This document shows positions 47,601 to 52,933 of a DNA stretch of 64,000 nt, piece by piece (within the stretch, counting starts at the first letter, position 1; each line of letters starts with the position of its first letter). Both the position numbers and the translations under genes were made by a program. Source of the DNA: Nyssa sinensis (lineage: Eukaryota; Streptophyta; Magnoliopsida; Cornales; Nyssaceae); assembly GCA_008638375.1 (NCBI GenBank), contig CM018038.1, forward strand, positions 35,870,597-35,934,596, in the 5' to 3' direction. The notes under the pieces were generated by a model. The model was not told where the DNA came from. It searched no databases and worked only from the letters and a program-made list of their open reading frames with translations.

Positions 47601-49046
47601 TAACACTTCCCCTCACTTGCGACCCCAAACTTGCACTTGCAGAGACAAATAGACCACAAGAAAATGTAGAACGGAGTGTAACTTTTGCACAAACAAACAC
47701 AACAGGGAAATAAATGCAAACAAATAGATTTGAATCGAAAGACCTCTCATAACCAAGGCTTTGATATCATGTTAGATCACCAATTACTCCGATCTACCTG
47801 TTGAACGAAACCATTCTGTTTGAACATTTTTTGAGTTTCTATTGATGGTTGTTCAACCCCCTATTAATGTGGTTTGTACTAGTGTGATGCCGGTTCGAAC
47901 AACCAAAGGCACGTGGACTCCAGAAGGTATTCTGTTAGAAAATCTTGAACCCCCATGACCATGTTTCGAACTAGCAATCAAACTTGCATCCCATGAACCT
48001 CACTGTTTGAACTTCTTTCGAACAACCTTGATTGGTTTTTGAAATTTTGAAATAAAACTAACTTTAAGCCTTTAAAAAACAAACTCACAGTTGAGGCTAG
48101 TTGGAAAGCACTTCAAATTAGTTTTAAAACATCTTTTAAATTGCATGTGTGTATCTGACCTAGTTCAATGGTCTCTAAGTCCCACTTACCATACTAAACC
48201 TAAGCAACTGGGTTTTGCTTAATCTTTGACTAATGAATTGCAAGAGTATGAACACTCTCATGAACATAGACTCGATTACAATTCCAATTTTGTCACACGG
48301 AATATGCCAACATACATACATATAGATTCTCTATCCTAATAAACTTAATTGGCTGTTGCTTATTCCCACTCATTGTCAGTACTTGACAATTGGATAGAAT
48401 ATTTTTTTTCCTTCTGGCTATTTTTCTTCAATATATTTATTTTACACACAAAAACTTACCCAATGTGTGCTTTGGCATTTTCTGAGCCATAGATAATATC
48501 ATGTGTGCATTTGAGTTCTTACAACCATTGGATATTTACACCAAACAATTAGTAGTTTTTTCAGTTTAATATAATAATCAGTTGTAAAAGTGCAATTATT
48601 TATCCTTCTATTTTCCAATTTTTTCCCTTGTTCCTTGCATGAATAATCATAAAACCTTTGTAATGTTTGTGAGGATATCTATTTTTCTGTTTTTTTTTTT
48701 TCTTTGGCAGGAAAGATACATCACCAATTGTTGATGGCTGTAACTGTTATACATGCCAGAATCATACAAAAGCATACATTAACCACCTTCTCAATGTTCA
48801 CGAAATGCTGGCTCAGATTCTACTAGAAATGTATAGTTTTCTTCTCACACATTATGCTTTGTTGTTGATGTTATATGTGTCTAATATGATTTTTTTCCAT
48901 AAACTTTCAGACACAACACTCACCATTACCTGGGGTTCTTCCGCATGATCAGAGAAGCAATCCATGAAGGGAGGTTTGAGCAATTTCGGCAAAAGTTCAT
49001 TGAAAGAAGCTGTGATCATATTCTCACAGCTGCTCTATCTGCATGA
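1362..49046 (+). CDS. QTRT2: Queuine tRNA-ribosyltransferase accessory subunit 2 homologue, nine exons, 5' end outside window
   Basis: In eukaryotes QTRT2 pairs with catalytic QTRT1 to exchange guanine-34 for queuine in tRNAs with GUN anticodons. I joined exons 1362-1536, 1643-1801, 7647-7740, 30658-30728, 37559-37610, 38065-38113, 38205-38354, 48711-48830 and 48911-49046. All junctions visible in the window are GT-AG, and phases agree throughout, giving 334 codons plus TGA. Recognisable family segments are [17 protein letters not shown] (exon 2), [12 protein letters not shown] (exon 4), ICGLGLPEEVLQG (exons 5-6) and GIDLFDSTY (exons 6-7). The zinc site is complete: C-x-C-x2-C at partial residues 260, 262 and 265, then His at 291, 26 residues later, as in the animal protein. 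The animal protein is about 415 residues, so roughly 70-80 N-terminal residues are missing; the first exon seen starts in phase 2. No stop or frameshift was found in any exon. The identification comes from remembered family sequences, not a search. Confidence 0.93.
1643..1801 (+). CDS. QTRT2: QTRT2 exon B
   Basis: It is flanked by AG at 1641-1642 and GT at 1802-1803 and encodes 53 residues in phase 0. It contains the family stretch [19 protein letters not shown] followed by the conserved SVDRT and LDDC segments. Confidence 0.92.
2178..2427 (+). mobile_element. SMART/TRIM-type miniature LTR element (copy d)
   Basis: Two direct repeats of about 72 bp lie at 2178-2250 and 2356-2427. Directly after the first is TGGTATTAGAGC (2251-2262), one base off the common initiator-tRNA-Met primer-binding site. 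A purine tract, GTGAGGGGGCG, precedes the second. The internal part is about 105 bp with no coding capacity. It lies sense within the QTRT2 intron after exon B. The right end has drifted and I find no clear target duplication. Confidence 0.72.
2636..2660. repeat. Poly-G tract
   Basis: A run of about 17 G follows CCC. It is a possible slippage or assembly-error site. Confidence 0.8.
3392..3419. repeat. (GA)n microsatellite
   Basis: An uninterrupted GA repeat of about 22 bp, followed by GTGAGAG. Confidence 0.85.
4072..4100. repeat. (CCCCCA)n tract meeting a G-run
   Basis: Several C5A units run directly into six G. The junction is palindromic and G-quadruplex prone on both strands. Confidence 0.75.
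4806..4880 (-). repeat. LINE 3' tail-like fragment, inverted
   Basis: The reverse complement reads TGCGCCCCCTTTAGTTCTT followed by an AT-rich tail, typical of plant LINE 3' ends. It abuts the sense LINE fragment that follows. Confidence 0.4.
4890..5980 (+). pseudogene. L1-type LINE fragment, C-terminal part of the RT polyprotein
   Basis: Translation shows the region after the reverse transcriptase of plant L1 LINEs: [10 protein letters not shown] and FPTLFRIAS near 5005-5100, then APPKASFFA near 5360, and the zf-RVT motif [15 protein letters not shown] at 5468 and again at 5651. The end reads [16 protein letters not shown] near 5838-5880. The 5' part is absent, and stops and frame changes interrupt it. 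A tandem duplication lies inside (see the repeat at 5403). Confidence 0.8.
5403..5764 (+). repeat. 181-bp tandem duplication within the LINE fragment
   Basis: GAGTGCTATTTTGAC occurs at 5404 and again at 5584, and about 180 bp after each is nearly identical, including the zinc-knuckle codons. The first copy lacks two bases near 5460 that the second keeps, which shifts its frame. Confidence 0.88.
7501..7551. repeat. 20-bp tandem repeat, 2.5 copies
   Basis: AACTAATGGTTACTCTAGGT is repeated twice exactly, plus a half copy, ending about 95 bp before QTRT2 exon C. Confidence 0.9.
7647..7740 (+). CDS. QTRT2: QTRT2 exon C
   Basis: The acceptor ends at 7646 and the donor starts at 7741. The exon encodes [20 protein letters not shown] and onward to RRSVS. 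The IEERxRxA-type segment matches the family barrel region. It is separated from exon B by a 5.8 kb intron. Confidence 0.92.
8262..8350 (+). repeat. Lone MULE-type terminal repeat
   Basis: It reads like the left terminus of the element at 9354: a TACATTGACCTCCCCTGAG start, then TGACAATTACATTGACATCC and GAAATTACACTC. I find no inverted partner nearby. Confidence 0.45.
8444..9344 (+). repeat. Possible decayed LTR with TATA box
   Basis: Starting TGTTAGGTTAG, the stretch has a TATAAATAG box near 8881 and U-rich sequence after it, like an LTR promoter and leader. The end is unclear because the MULE at 9354 has inserted into it. No tRNA primer site or coding region is attached. Confidence 0.3.
9674..10849 (+). 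pseudogene. Captured fragment of a DnaJ (JJJ1-like) gene
   Basis: Starting at an ATG, the translation gives HFLYEVLGL and [13 protein letters not shown], a J-domain start. The HPD motif that activates Hsp70 has become QQN, and in-frame stops follow. Further on are YDVLS-like residues in another frame, then [19 protein letters not shown] (about 9991-10045). After a transposon insert come [10 protein letters not shown] and [14 protein letters not shown] (10750-10845). These segments match, in order, plant homologues of yeast JJJ1, a cytosolic ribosome-biogenesis J-protein. The copy has no introns over this span and is clearly dead. Confidence 0.8.
10072..10740. mobile_element. Non-autonomous hAT-like insert inside the DnaJ fragment
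   Basis: The ends are inverted repeats, CAAGGATCAAAATTTCGTTTC on the left against CAAGGATCAAAATATCGTTTC read from the right. GCTAGGGA flanks it at 10064-10071 and 10741-10748, an 8-bp duplication as in hAT elements; the match can be read as 10 bp (GGCTAGGGAC) if the termini are shortened. The interior is AT-rich with purine-pyrimidine GAAACG/CGTTTC words near both ends. Confidence 0.8.
10971..11014. repeat. (TA)n followed by (GT)n microsatellite
   Basis: An alternating AT run passes into about 13 GT units within the MULE interior. Confidence 0.9.
11585..11732. repeat. 76-bp tandem duplication spanning the MULE right end
   Basis: TTTGCAATTGTTAGAAATCT occurs at 11585 and 11661. Each copy includes the last 46 bp of the element and about 30 bp of flank with the target duplication, so the duplication happened after insertion. 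Confidence 0.85.
12480..13098 (+). mobile_element. 5'-truncated Copia element: RNase H, polypurine tract and 3' LTR
   Basis: About 12484-12880 translates, with stops, as a Copia RNase [28 protein letters not shown], and later HHDQT and [11 protein letters not shown]. The polypurine tract GAGGGGGAG ends at 12954. The 3' LTR runs 12955-13098, starting TGTTGG and ending CAACA, with a TATAAATAG box. All upstream domains are missing. Confidence 0.8.
13228..13620. repeat. Diverged copy of the 517-bp AT-rich repeat, with internal duplication
   Basis: It shares ACAATTTTAGAAT, AACTTCACTTTAAATTC and the downstream GATTnGACTTAGATnGACG and AAAAATTAGnAGAAAGAnCC words with the repeats at 15935 and 16452. 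The segment from CTTCACTTTAAATTC recurs at 13282 and 13402. Confidence 0.6.
15665..15934. repeat. Partial copy of the 517-bp AT-rich repeat
   Basis: Shares the TTGAATTCTTTTTCTTA, TTAGATTGATTAAGATGGACG and ACTAAAAAATTAGGAGAAAG words with the two full copies directly following. Confidence 0.6.
15935..16965. repeat. Two tandem 517-bp units
   Basis: TTCCAACAATTTTAG begins at 15936 and again at 16453. The two units are nearly identical to the end, including GTGACAGATTTGGGTCTTCA and GGGTTTATTAGAGGGTATTT. No coding capacity or terminal repeats were found. Confidence 0.88.
16961..17042. repeat. (TAGATA)n microsatellite
   Basis: About 80 bp of TAGATA/TATAGA units with a few TATAGATATA interruptions, directly after the tandem 517-bp units. 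Confidence 0.9.
17060..18720. other. GC-richer stretch of unknown origin
   Basis: It is clearly richer in C and G than its surroundings and looks like formerly coding or transcribed sequence, with pyrimidine-rich sequence at 17080-17130. No long frame survives. On the - strand 18635-18450 reads [20 protein letters not shown], which might be from a LINE ORF1, but I cannot place it. It ends where a Copia element begins at 18923. Confidence 0.35.
19259..19541 (-). mobile_element. SMART/TRIM-type miniature LTR element (copy a), intact structure
   Basis: It is only 283 bp, with 74-bp direct LTRs at 19259-19332 and 19468-19541. The left one starts TGTTAGATCACC and both end in TTAACA. Target duplication AACAT is perfect (19254-19258 and 19542-19546). 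Read on the - strand, TGGTATC follows the 5' LTR and AAGGGGAG precedes the 3' LTR, so primer site and polypurine tract are in the right places. There is no coding capacity. It is nested in the Copia element at 18923. Confidence 0.9.
19990..20770 (+). pseudogene. Copia gag remnant
   Basis: The best frame (20077-20364) reads [20 protein letters not shown] and [12 protein letters not shown], a UBN2-type gag. Frame changes follow. A damaged zinc knuckle, CREKGR-stop-KAKCPK, is near 20715-20750. Confidence 0.8.
20950..22220 (+). pseudogene. Copia protease and integrase remnants
   Basis: The protease trace FDSGATHMTSDPS is near 20990-21025. The integrase core reads SFDVWRP and [17 protein letters not shown] near 21570-21680. 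The later C-terminal segment reads [16 protein letters not shown] near 22036-22085. Frames change between them. Confidence 0.8.
22520..23900 (+). pseudogene. Copia reverse transcriptase and RNase H remnants
   Basis: RT traces include [14 protein letters not shown] near 22700-22740 and [11 protein letters not shown] near 23040-23070. RNase H follows with [12 protein letters not shown] near 23560 and an FAEAEY-like segment near 23650. The tail is [18 protein letters not shown] near 23775-23827. Several stops interrupt it. Confidence 0.85.
25335..25925 (-). pseudogene. Copia reverse transcriptase, open for 196 codons
   Basis: The frame contains the Copia RT motifs [39 protein letters not shown] and the catalytic [11 protein letters not shown]. 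The frame is cut by a stop next to the deletion that joins it to the RNase H tail near 25320. This is the best preserved transposon coding block in the window. Confidence 0.88.
26201..27366 (-). pseudogene. Copia GAG-pre-integrase and integrase remnants
   Basis: 27366-27109 reads [13 protein letters not shown] and [19 protein letters not shown], the HHCC start. 27062-26859 has [19 protein letters not shown]. 26834-26553 has [20 protein letters not shown] and [18 protein letters not shown]. Frameshifts separate them. Confidence 0.85.
29660..29691. repeat. (TA)n microsatellite
   Basis: Uninterrupted TA repeat of about 32 bp. Confidence 0.9.
30658..30728 (+). CDS. QTRT2: QTRT2 exon D
   Basis: The exon is 71 bp, between AG at 30656-30657 and GT at 30729-30730. 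It encodes [17 protein letters not shown] and LLTAVT, the segment that follows the exon C reading frame exactly even though the intron between them is 22.9 kb. Confidence 0.93.
30755..30965. repeat. GGCCGTTAC-rich repeat, possibly related to the hAT MITE at 40679
   Basis: It contains GGCCGTTATGTAATGG and GACGGCCGTTACGCAG words like those in the right third of the element at 40679-41443. Ends and target duplication were not found. Confidence 0.4.
31149..31174. repeat. (TA)n microsatellite
   Basis: An alternating TA run of about 24 bp. Confidence 0.85.
31997..32105 (-). repeat. About 61-bp tandem duplication at the integrase start
   Basis: AGTGTCATTTGTGTTTAGCA at 32001 recurs as AGTGTCGTTTGTCTTTGGCA at 32062, each followed by GCATCACAAA. 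Confidence 0.85.
32225..33058 (-). repeat. 417-bp tandem duplication within the Copia remnant
   Basis: GGCCTATTTGAACAAATCTT occurs at 32231 and 32648. The units remain nearly the same through AAAACTTGTTAGATGG and TGAGAACCCAA-like words at their ends. Confidence 0.88.
33051..33452 (-). repeat. About 200-bp tandem duplication within the Copia remnant
   Basis: AGTACTCACA at 33051 recurs at 33252, followed in both by AATACCTGAACGAGCAAAG-like sequence, a GAGAGAnAGTGGnAAAATCA segment and ATGAGACCTAATGGAACC. Confidence 0.85.
35493..35812 (+). repeat. LINE 3' end fragment with A-rich tail
   Basis: It ends in AATAAATTATTACTTATC followed by an A-run, a typical plant LINE tail. The sequence just before it, ACATGGGTGTGTGTTCCCC, also resembles LINE 3' ends. 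I could not place its coding part. Confidence 0.5.
35829..35860. repeat. (GA)n microsatellite
   Basis: About 30 bp of GA repeat with one C interruption. Confidence 0.85.
37559..37610 (+). CDS. QTRT2: QTRT2 exon E
   Basis: The exon is only 52 bp and encodes [17 protein letters not shown], with a split codon at the end. The acceptor AG is at 37557-37558 and the donor GT at 37611-37612. Confidence 0.92.
37666..37697. repeat. Poly-G-rich tract
   Basis: About 25 G with three T interruptions, 55 bp after the donor of QTRT2 exon E on the sense strand of the pre-mRNA. G-quadruplex prone. Confidence 0.8.
37979..38004. repeat. (CT)n microsatellite
   Basis: A CT run of about 24 bp shortly upstream of the acceptor of exon F. 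It could add to its pyrimidine tract region. Confidence 0.85.
38065..38113 (+). CDS. QTRT2: QTRT2 exon F
   Basis: This 49 bp exon encodes [17 protein letters not shown] across split codons at both ends. It matches the conserved PEEVL and G-x-DLFDS segments of the TGT fold. Confidence 0.93.
38205..38354 (+). CDS. QTRT2: QTRT2 exon G
   Basis: The exon encodes [18 protein letters not shown] and continues to INLKATIYR, ending in a split Arg codon. The segment GGFALTF matches the family; the region after LDG is the variable loop before the zinc site. Confidence 0.93.
40679..41443. mobile_element. hAT MITE with GGCCGATAC-rich right end
   Basis: The ends are short inverted repeats, CATGGATTTAAAT against CATGGTGTTATAT read from the right. 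A perfect 8-bp duplication, TTCTTGTT, flanks it at 40671-40678 and 41444-41451. It is 765 bp with an AT-rich middle and CG-rich ends that contain repeated GGTATCG and AACGGCCGATAC words. It is nested in the LTR unit at 38516. A fragment of the same family is at 548-851. Confidence 0.85.
41993..42010. repeat. (TA)n microsatellite
   Basis: Short alternating TA run of about 18 bp. Confidence 0.8.
42644..45195. mobile_element. Probable solo LTR of a Ty3/gypsy element
   Basis: The unit starts TGTCACGCCCC and ends GGGGCTTTACA. A perfect 5-bp duplication, TCTTT, flanks it (42639-42643 and 45196-45200). It is 2,552 bp and carries no coding domain. Its interior has a CAGTACCTCAGTAGGATATC word and a pyrimidine-rich stretch near 44700-44820 like the R/U5 part of long gypsy LTRs. 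It is similar in design to the unit at 38516 but not an obvious close copy. Confidence 0.68.
45727..45806. repeat. (CA)n and (TA)n microsatellite cluster
   Basis: ACACACATG-type repeats pass into ATATATACATATA repeats. Confidence 0.85.
45948..46347. mobile_element. hAT MITE, 400 bp
   Basis: Termini CATGGTTACCACA and, from the right, CAATGTTACTTAG are imperfect inverted repeats. A perfect 8-bp duplication, GTGGAGAC, lies at 45940-45947 and 46348-46355. The interior is AT-rich and has no coding capacity. Confidence 0.82.
46790..47479. repeat. Decayed repeat of unknown class
   Basis: TGAGGGGTGAATAGGTCACC and TTTTTACGTGGAAGACCCTA words resemble a dispersed plant repeat class whose members carry a G-rich GGTGAAT word. 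A similar G-rich word occurs near 31245. Ends were not identified. Confidence 0.3.
47480..47790 (-). mobile_element. SMART/TRIM-type miniature LTR element (copy b), truncated
   Basis: The left LTR 47480-47554 starts TGTTAGATCACC and ends CTCAACA. The right LTR begins at 47770 but departs from the family after about 20 bp. The - strand primer site next to it reads TGATATCAAAGCC, and GAGGGGAAG is found before an LTR-like TGTTAAG near 47613. A segment with ACTTGCACATGGA near 47575 is partly duplicated at 47623. Confidence 0.7.
48711..48830 (+). CDS. QTRT2: QTRT2 exon H, zinc-binding cysteines
   Basis: The exon encodes [19 protein letters not shown] and continues to EMLAQILLE. It carries three of the four zinc ligands (C-x-C-x2-C). 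It follows a 10.4 kb intron and a T-rich acceptor ending in GCAG. Confidence 0.95.
48911..49046 (+). CDS. QTRT2: QTRT2 exon I, terminal exon
   Basis: The exon encodes [17 protein letters not shown] to a TGA at 49044-49046. The first His completes the zinc site. The HYxxFFxxIREA segment is a strong family signature at the C terminus. Confidence 0.95.
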
Positions 49047-50406
49047 AATATAATATACTGTGAGCAAATTATAGTTGATTTGAGGCAAACATTCTGGTAT
49101 AGGACAAATGCATTTCTTCAATCAAACTATAGAATAGCTTAGGTGAAAAATGGGGGGAGAATGTAAACTGTCTAGGAGCAAGTGTCCAAGGGCACAGCAT
49201 TCGTTCCTTTTCCTTGCAGCATGATTTGTTTAAATATGTATTGCGTAGTCGGAGTTATTAATTGGTGTTTGGTCTATGTTTCCAGCTATAACATAACGGC
49301 ATGTCACTTGGGTTTATAAGATCCAGATATAAGATAGGTAACAGAATTGATCAAGGTAGACACTTTTGAGAGAAGCCCAAGAAGGGCGAGGGTCATGATG
49401 GTGGTATCGGAGTAGAACTGAATGTGTCACAATCCTCCTATCACCAATGTGAGTGTGAGGTAGACACAGCAGAGTCCAGTTTCCCTAACAATCAATTCCC
49501 TTTATATGATATATGAGTTTCCTTAATGTTGCGTGCAGTGCAGCATAAATATTGTTTAACCACAAAAATTTCAATTATGCTGTTGATTGCTTTTTGTTTC
49601 TCAGTCCAAAAATTGTGCGTCTAAAAATTCAATTTTACTATGATAAATGCCATTCCATTTGTCATTATGGGCTTTTAGACTAGCCTTTTAGTGGCTGTCA
49701 TGATACATATAGAACATAATTCTGGCATTTCAGTAGTAGCTTATCAACTAGGAAAATATCCATAGTATTTATGATTGAAAGTTATGGACCAATGCTTCAC
49801 TGTTTTATGTATAATGGTCTACTGGGTCCCATGCAAGCCCAAGCCTCACGCCCCTTGTAGAGAGAAACGATTGACAATTGGTCTTTCCGTGTTACGATCC
49901 GGGGAAAAAAAATTGAGAAGAAAAGTAGGGGTGGTCACATTTGTCATTGGAAAAAACATAACATGCCACATCAATAATATTATTGGACCTGGGCACGGTC
50001 AATTTAAAAATTGAAGGATTTTTGGAATTATAAAATTTTCTCTTGAACCTTAATTTCTTATACATTTAGTTTGATGGGCCTCTCGATAATTAATTCTACT
50101 TTAAATTAGAGACAATAATTTTTTTGGGTAAGATATTTCATTACCCTTAAAATAATTATTTCTGCTTAAAATCATATAATTGGGAGGGAATTTTTTTGTA
50201 ATAAAAAAATTGAGAAACTTAGTACTTATTAAATGTATTAGAGAATTGACAGTGAGGGGTTGAGGTTGGGGGTGGTGGTGGTGGTGGTGGTTTTAGAGCT
50301 TATAATGGGACCCACAAAATCCAAGAGAATCCCATGGATTGGGTTGAGCTTTGTCCGGCATGACCCACCGACTTTTTGAATGGGTTAGGTTAGATTGACC
50401 TTGAGC
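49047..50406. other. QTRT2 3' flank and convergent intergenic space
   Basis: The 3' UTR of QTRT2 should lie at the start, but I cannot fix its poly(A) site. Frames such as 49775-50014 have no recognisable product. A (GGT)n tract lies at 50270-50292. Confidence 0.6.
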
Positions 50407-52133
50407 CAATGTTTTAAAACCCGAACCGGACTGGCTGGTTCACAAAACGGTTCGGTTTAAACCATAAATCCGCTTTAAGTTTAAAACCGTTCTAAAAATA
50501 AAAAACTGATAAAACCGGACGGTTCGACCGTTGAATCGGGTGACCTGTTACGGGGTCACCGGTTCACACCGGTTCTCTCCCTATATATAAAAGGCCAAAA
50601 GGGATCGAATCCCTCATTCAACAACTCGCAAGTCACAGCAGCCCAGTGAAACCCTCGCACTCGCAGCCCTCTGCATCTCGACGCCTTCAATCAACAACCA
50701 TTCTCTACATCTCGACGTCTTCAATCAAGTGATCAACAACCAGAACTCGTAGCCCAGTCCTCAATCGACTGAAACGGTGAAACCCTCACACTCGCAGCCC
50801 ATCCATTCTCTGCATCCCTTAGGTACTTCTCAAGCCTTTTTTCTTTGTAAACAAGATTGGTACTTATAGCACTTGGAAATTTTGGTTAAAGAAGCTCCTC
50901 CATTTAGATTATTTTTGCTCTTTGTTTATAAAGACACTCTGTTTTTGTAGTTTTGTTATTGATGTTTCTCTGCACCTAATTTTTCCATCTTTTCTTGGGT
51001 CTTTCTTCAGTTTCTTGAGGTGGTAAATGACTTTGTTTATGTCCACCAAATTTACCAAAAAAAATTTCTGAATGTCATGGTTTATGTCCAATGAGTTTGG
51101 TGGAGATGTTGTTTTCTTGATTTTAAGCTCTCTTGGTTGTTGAGAAAGTGAAGGAGATAGAAAGCAAATGAAAATGAAGGGAATCTTTTGGAATTTTGAA
51201 ACACTGTCTTCATTGAAAGATCGAACCCCTCATCGTCACCAATTAGGGTTTTTGATAGTTAATAATTTGTATTGTTTGATTTTCTTTATTTTATTTTTTC
51301 AAATTCCAAAATTTCCCTTTATTTGGTTGCTCTGAAAAAAGAAAATTTTAGCAAAGAAAGAAAAAGGTCATCATGTTCTCCTGAGAATTTAGAAGCCTTG
51401 AATTCTTAAGTATTTGCTTGATATTTCGCTCCGTTTAAGCTTTTGGAGTTCAAAACTCATGTTGTATAATGTGTTCTTAAGTTGGATTAGCTCATATGAA
51501 TCATGTCTTCAACAATTGGGCAAAGAGGTAAACTTTCTTTAACTTTACTTTCTGTTTGGTAGCAGAGATAACTGACACAAAATTTGAAGTTATAAATTTT
51601 TTCCATTTGAGTTCTATAGCATTTATTTGAGCTGTGTTTAAATGAGAAGAAGAAATTAGAACCATTGATTGGGTTAGTGATTAAAAAATCAATGGAAGTT
51701 TCAACATGGATATGTCATGTTTCTTGAATTGCTTTGGCTTTGACCTTTATTTCATTGCCAAGAAGTCGAGGAAAGAAAAGGAATTTTTTTTTTTGGATAG
51801 GTTAGTGGCCTTGGGTGGGAGTTGAAAAGGAAAATAAATTAAGATTTCTATTTTTATTTCTTTTTCTTTTTTGTTACGTAGTTCCTGAGAAATGGAAATT
51901 CAGTACATATATTCAAATAATTGTACAAGACCCATATAAATTTTTTTTTATAATTTTTAGTAATTTTTGTATAATTTTTTAAATTTAAAATATCAATAAT
52001 ATGTATTATTAAATTTATTAATTACATAATTATGACATCACGGGTTGATTCCAGTTGACCCGACGGTTGAACCGACAACCTGTAACTCGGACATTTTTCC
52101 GATTCGATGAATGAACTGGATCTGAAAACATTG
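50407..52133 (+). mobile_element. Non-autonomous hAT-like element with a promoter-like 5' part
   Basis: The ends CAATGTTTTAAAAC and, from the right, CAATGTTTTCAGAT are inverted repeats, followed in both by GG/CC-rich words with GGTTC. Flanks CCTTGAGC (50399-50406) and CCTTGAAG (52134-52141) share the first six of eight bases. Inside are a TATA box, a leader-like stretch and a short ATG frame at 51504, but no transposase. It is 1,727 bp. Confidence 0.75.
50582..50594 (+). promoter_or_regulatory. Putative TATA box of the hAT-like element
   Basis: TATATATAAAAGG stands about 175 bp from the left terminus. The following 230 bp is C-rich and lacks ATG, like a 5' leader, and reaches a candidate donor (TTAG then GTACTT) near 50820. 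Confidence 0.45.
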
Positions 52134-52834
52134 CCTTGAAGCACAATTATAGGGCATAAGAAGCATCCCACAGAATGGCCCTAGCAAAGAAGAAGCGAAC
52201 CCAAATAAAAGAAGCTAGCCCCAAAAATCATTCATAAATCCCAAGCACCCATTATCCAAATAGTGTCAACTGGCTACATAGCTCTACTAGCACACTACAT
52301 ATCATCCACAATTAAATTTTTCATAATTTCTTTAAATCATTCTGCATTTTCCAACAACTTACAAGTTACTTTTGAAGCTTCAACCAAATAACAACTAAAA
52401 AAGAATCTTCCATATGAAAAATACTTCTAGTGTAATAAAAACACTTTACATTGACACAAAACAGGGTTGAAGAATACAATAATTATCTCCCAAAAAATTT
52501 ATGATAAAGGCCATGTTCACGCCATAATTGCTGCCTAGATGGCCTTTTTGTTAGAAAAGTATATTGATATTAAGAATACAAAATACAAAATCATTAATAA
52601 GAATAAGAATATAAACATTGAGGTTATTTTTCAAACCGTAAATAACTAGAAACAAAAAACAAAGAGAGAAGGCAGGTATATAGGATTTGATCCCTCTAAG
52701 GATTAATACAATGCATAGAATTTTCTTAGCCATCATACAGTAGATTTTGATTTACAGGAGACATAGGATTTGATCATTTATATTGGCATCAACAATATCC
52801 AGAGTACTGGAGCATCTGCTGTAATATTTTGCAG

Positions 52835-52933
52835 CTACAAAGTGACCTTGGAATATGTCTGAAACAAATAAGATAGGATCTTCTTGTAGTCACCAATTTG
52901 AGTACCAGTGTTGGGATCAATAATGTAAGGCAC
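52835..52933 (-). CDS. Thioredoxin-fold family gene, terminal exon
   Basis: This 99 bp exon, 32 codons plus TAG, has its acceptor CAG immediately upstream in + strand bases 52934-52936. The intron between the two exons is 1,532 bp. Confidence 0.84.
   Translation of the reverse strand: MPYIIDPNTGTQIGDYKKILSYLFQTYSKVTL

Larger units (their letters stand above)
38355..48710 (+). other. QTRT2 intron between exons G and H (10.4 kb)
   Basis: It holds two long TG...CA units (38516 and 42644), hAT MITEs at 40679 and 45948, a decayed repeat at 46790 and a mini LTR element at 47480. Nothing was recognised in 47800-48690. Confidence 0.75.

Noticed and set aside
47480..47790. Inverted-repeat transposon reading of the GATCACCAATTAC repeats
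   Set aside because: The repeats are direct, and the primer site and polypurine tract fit a miniature LTR element instead.
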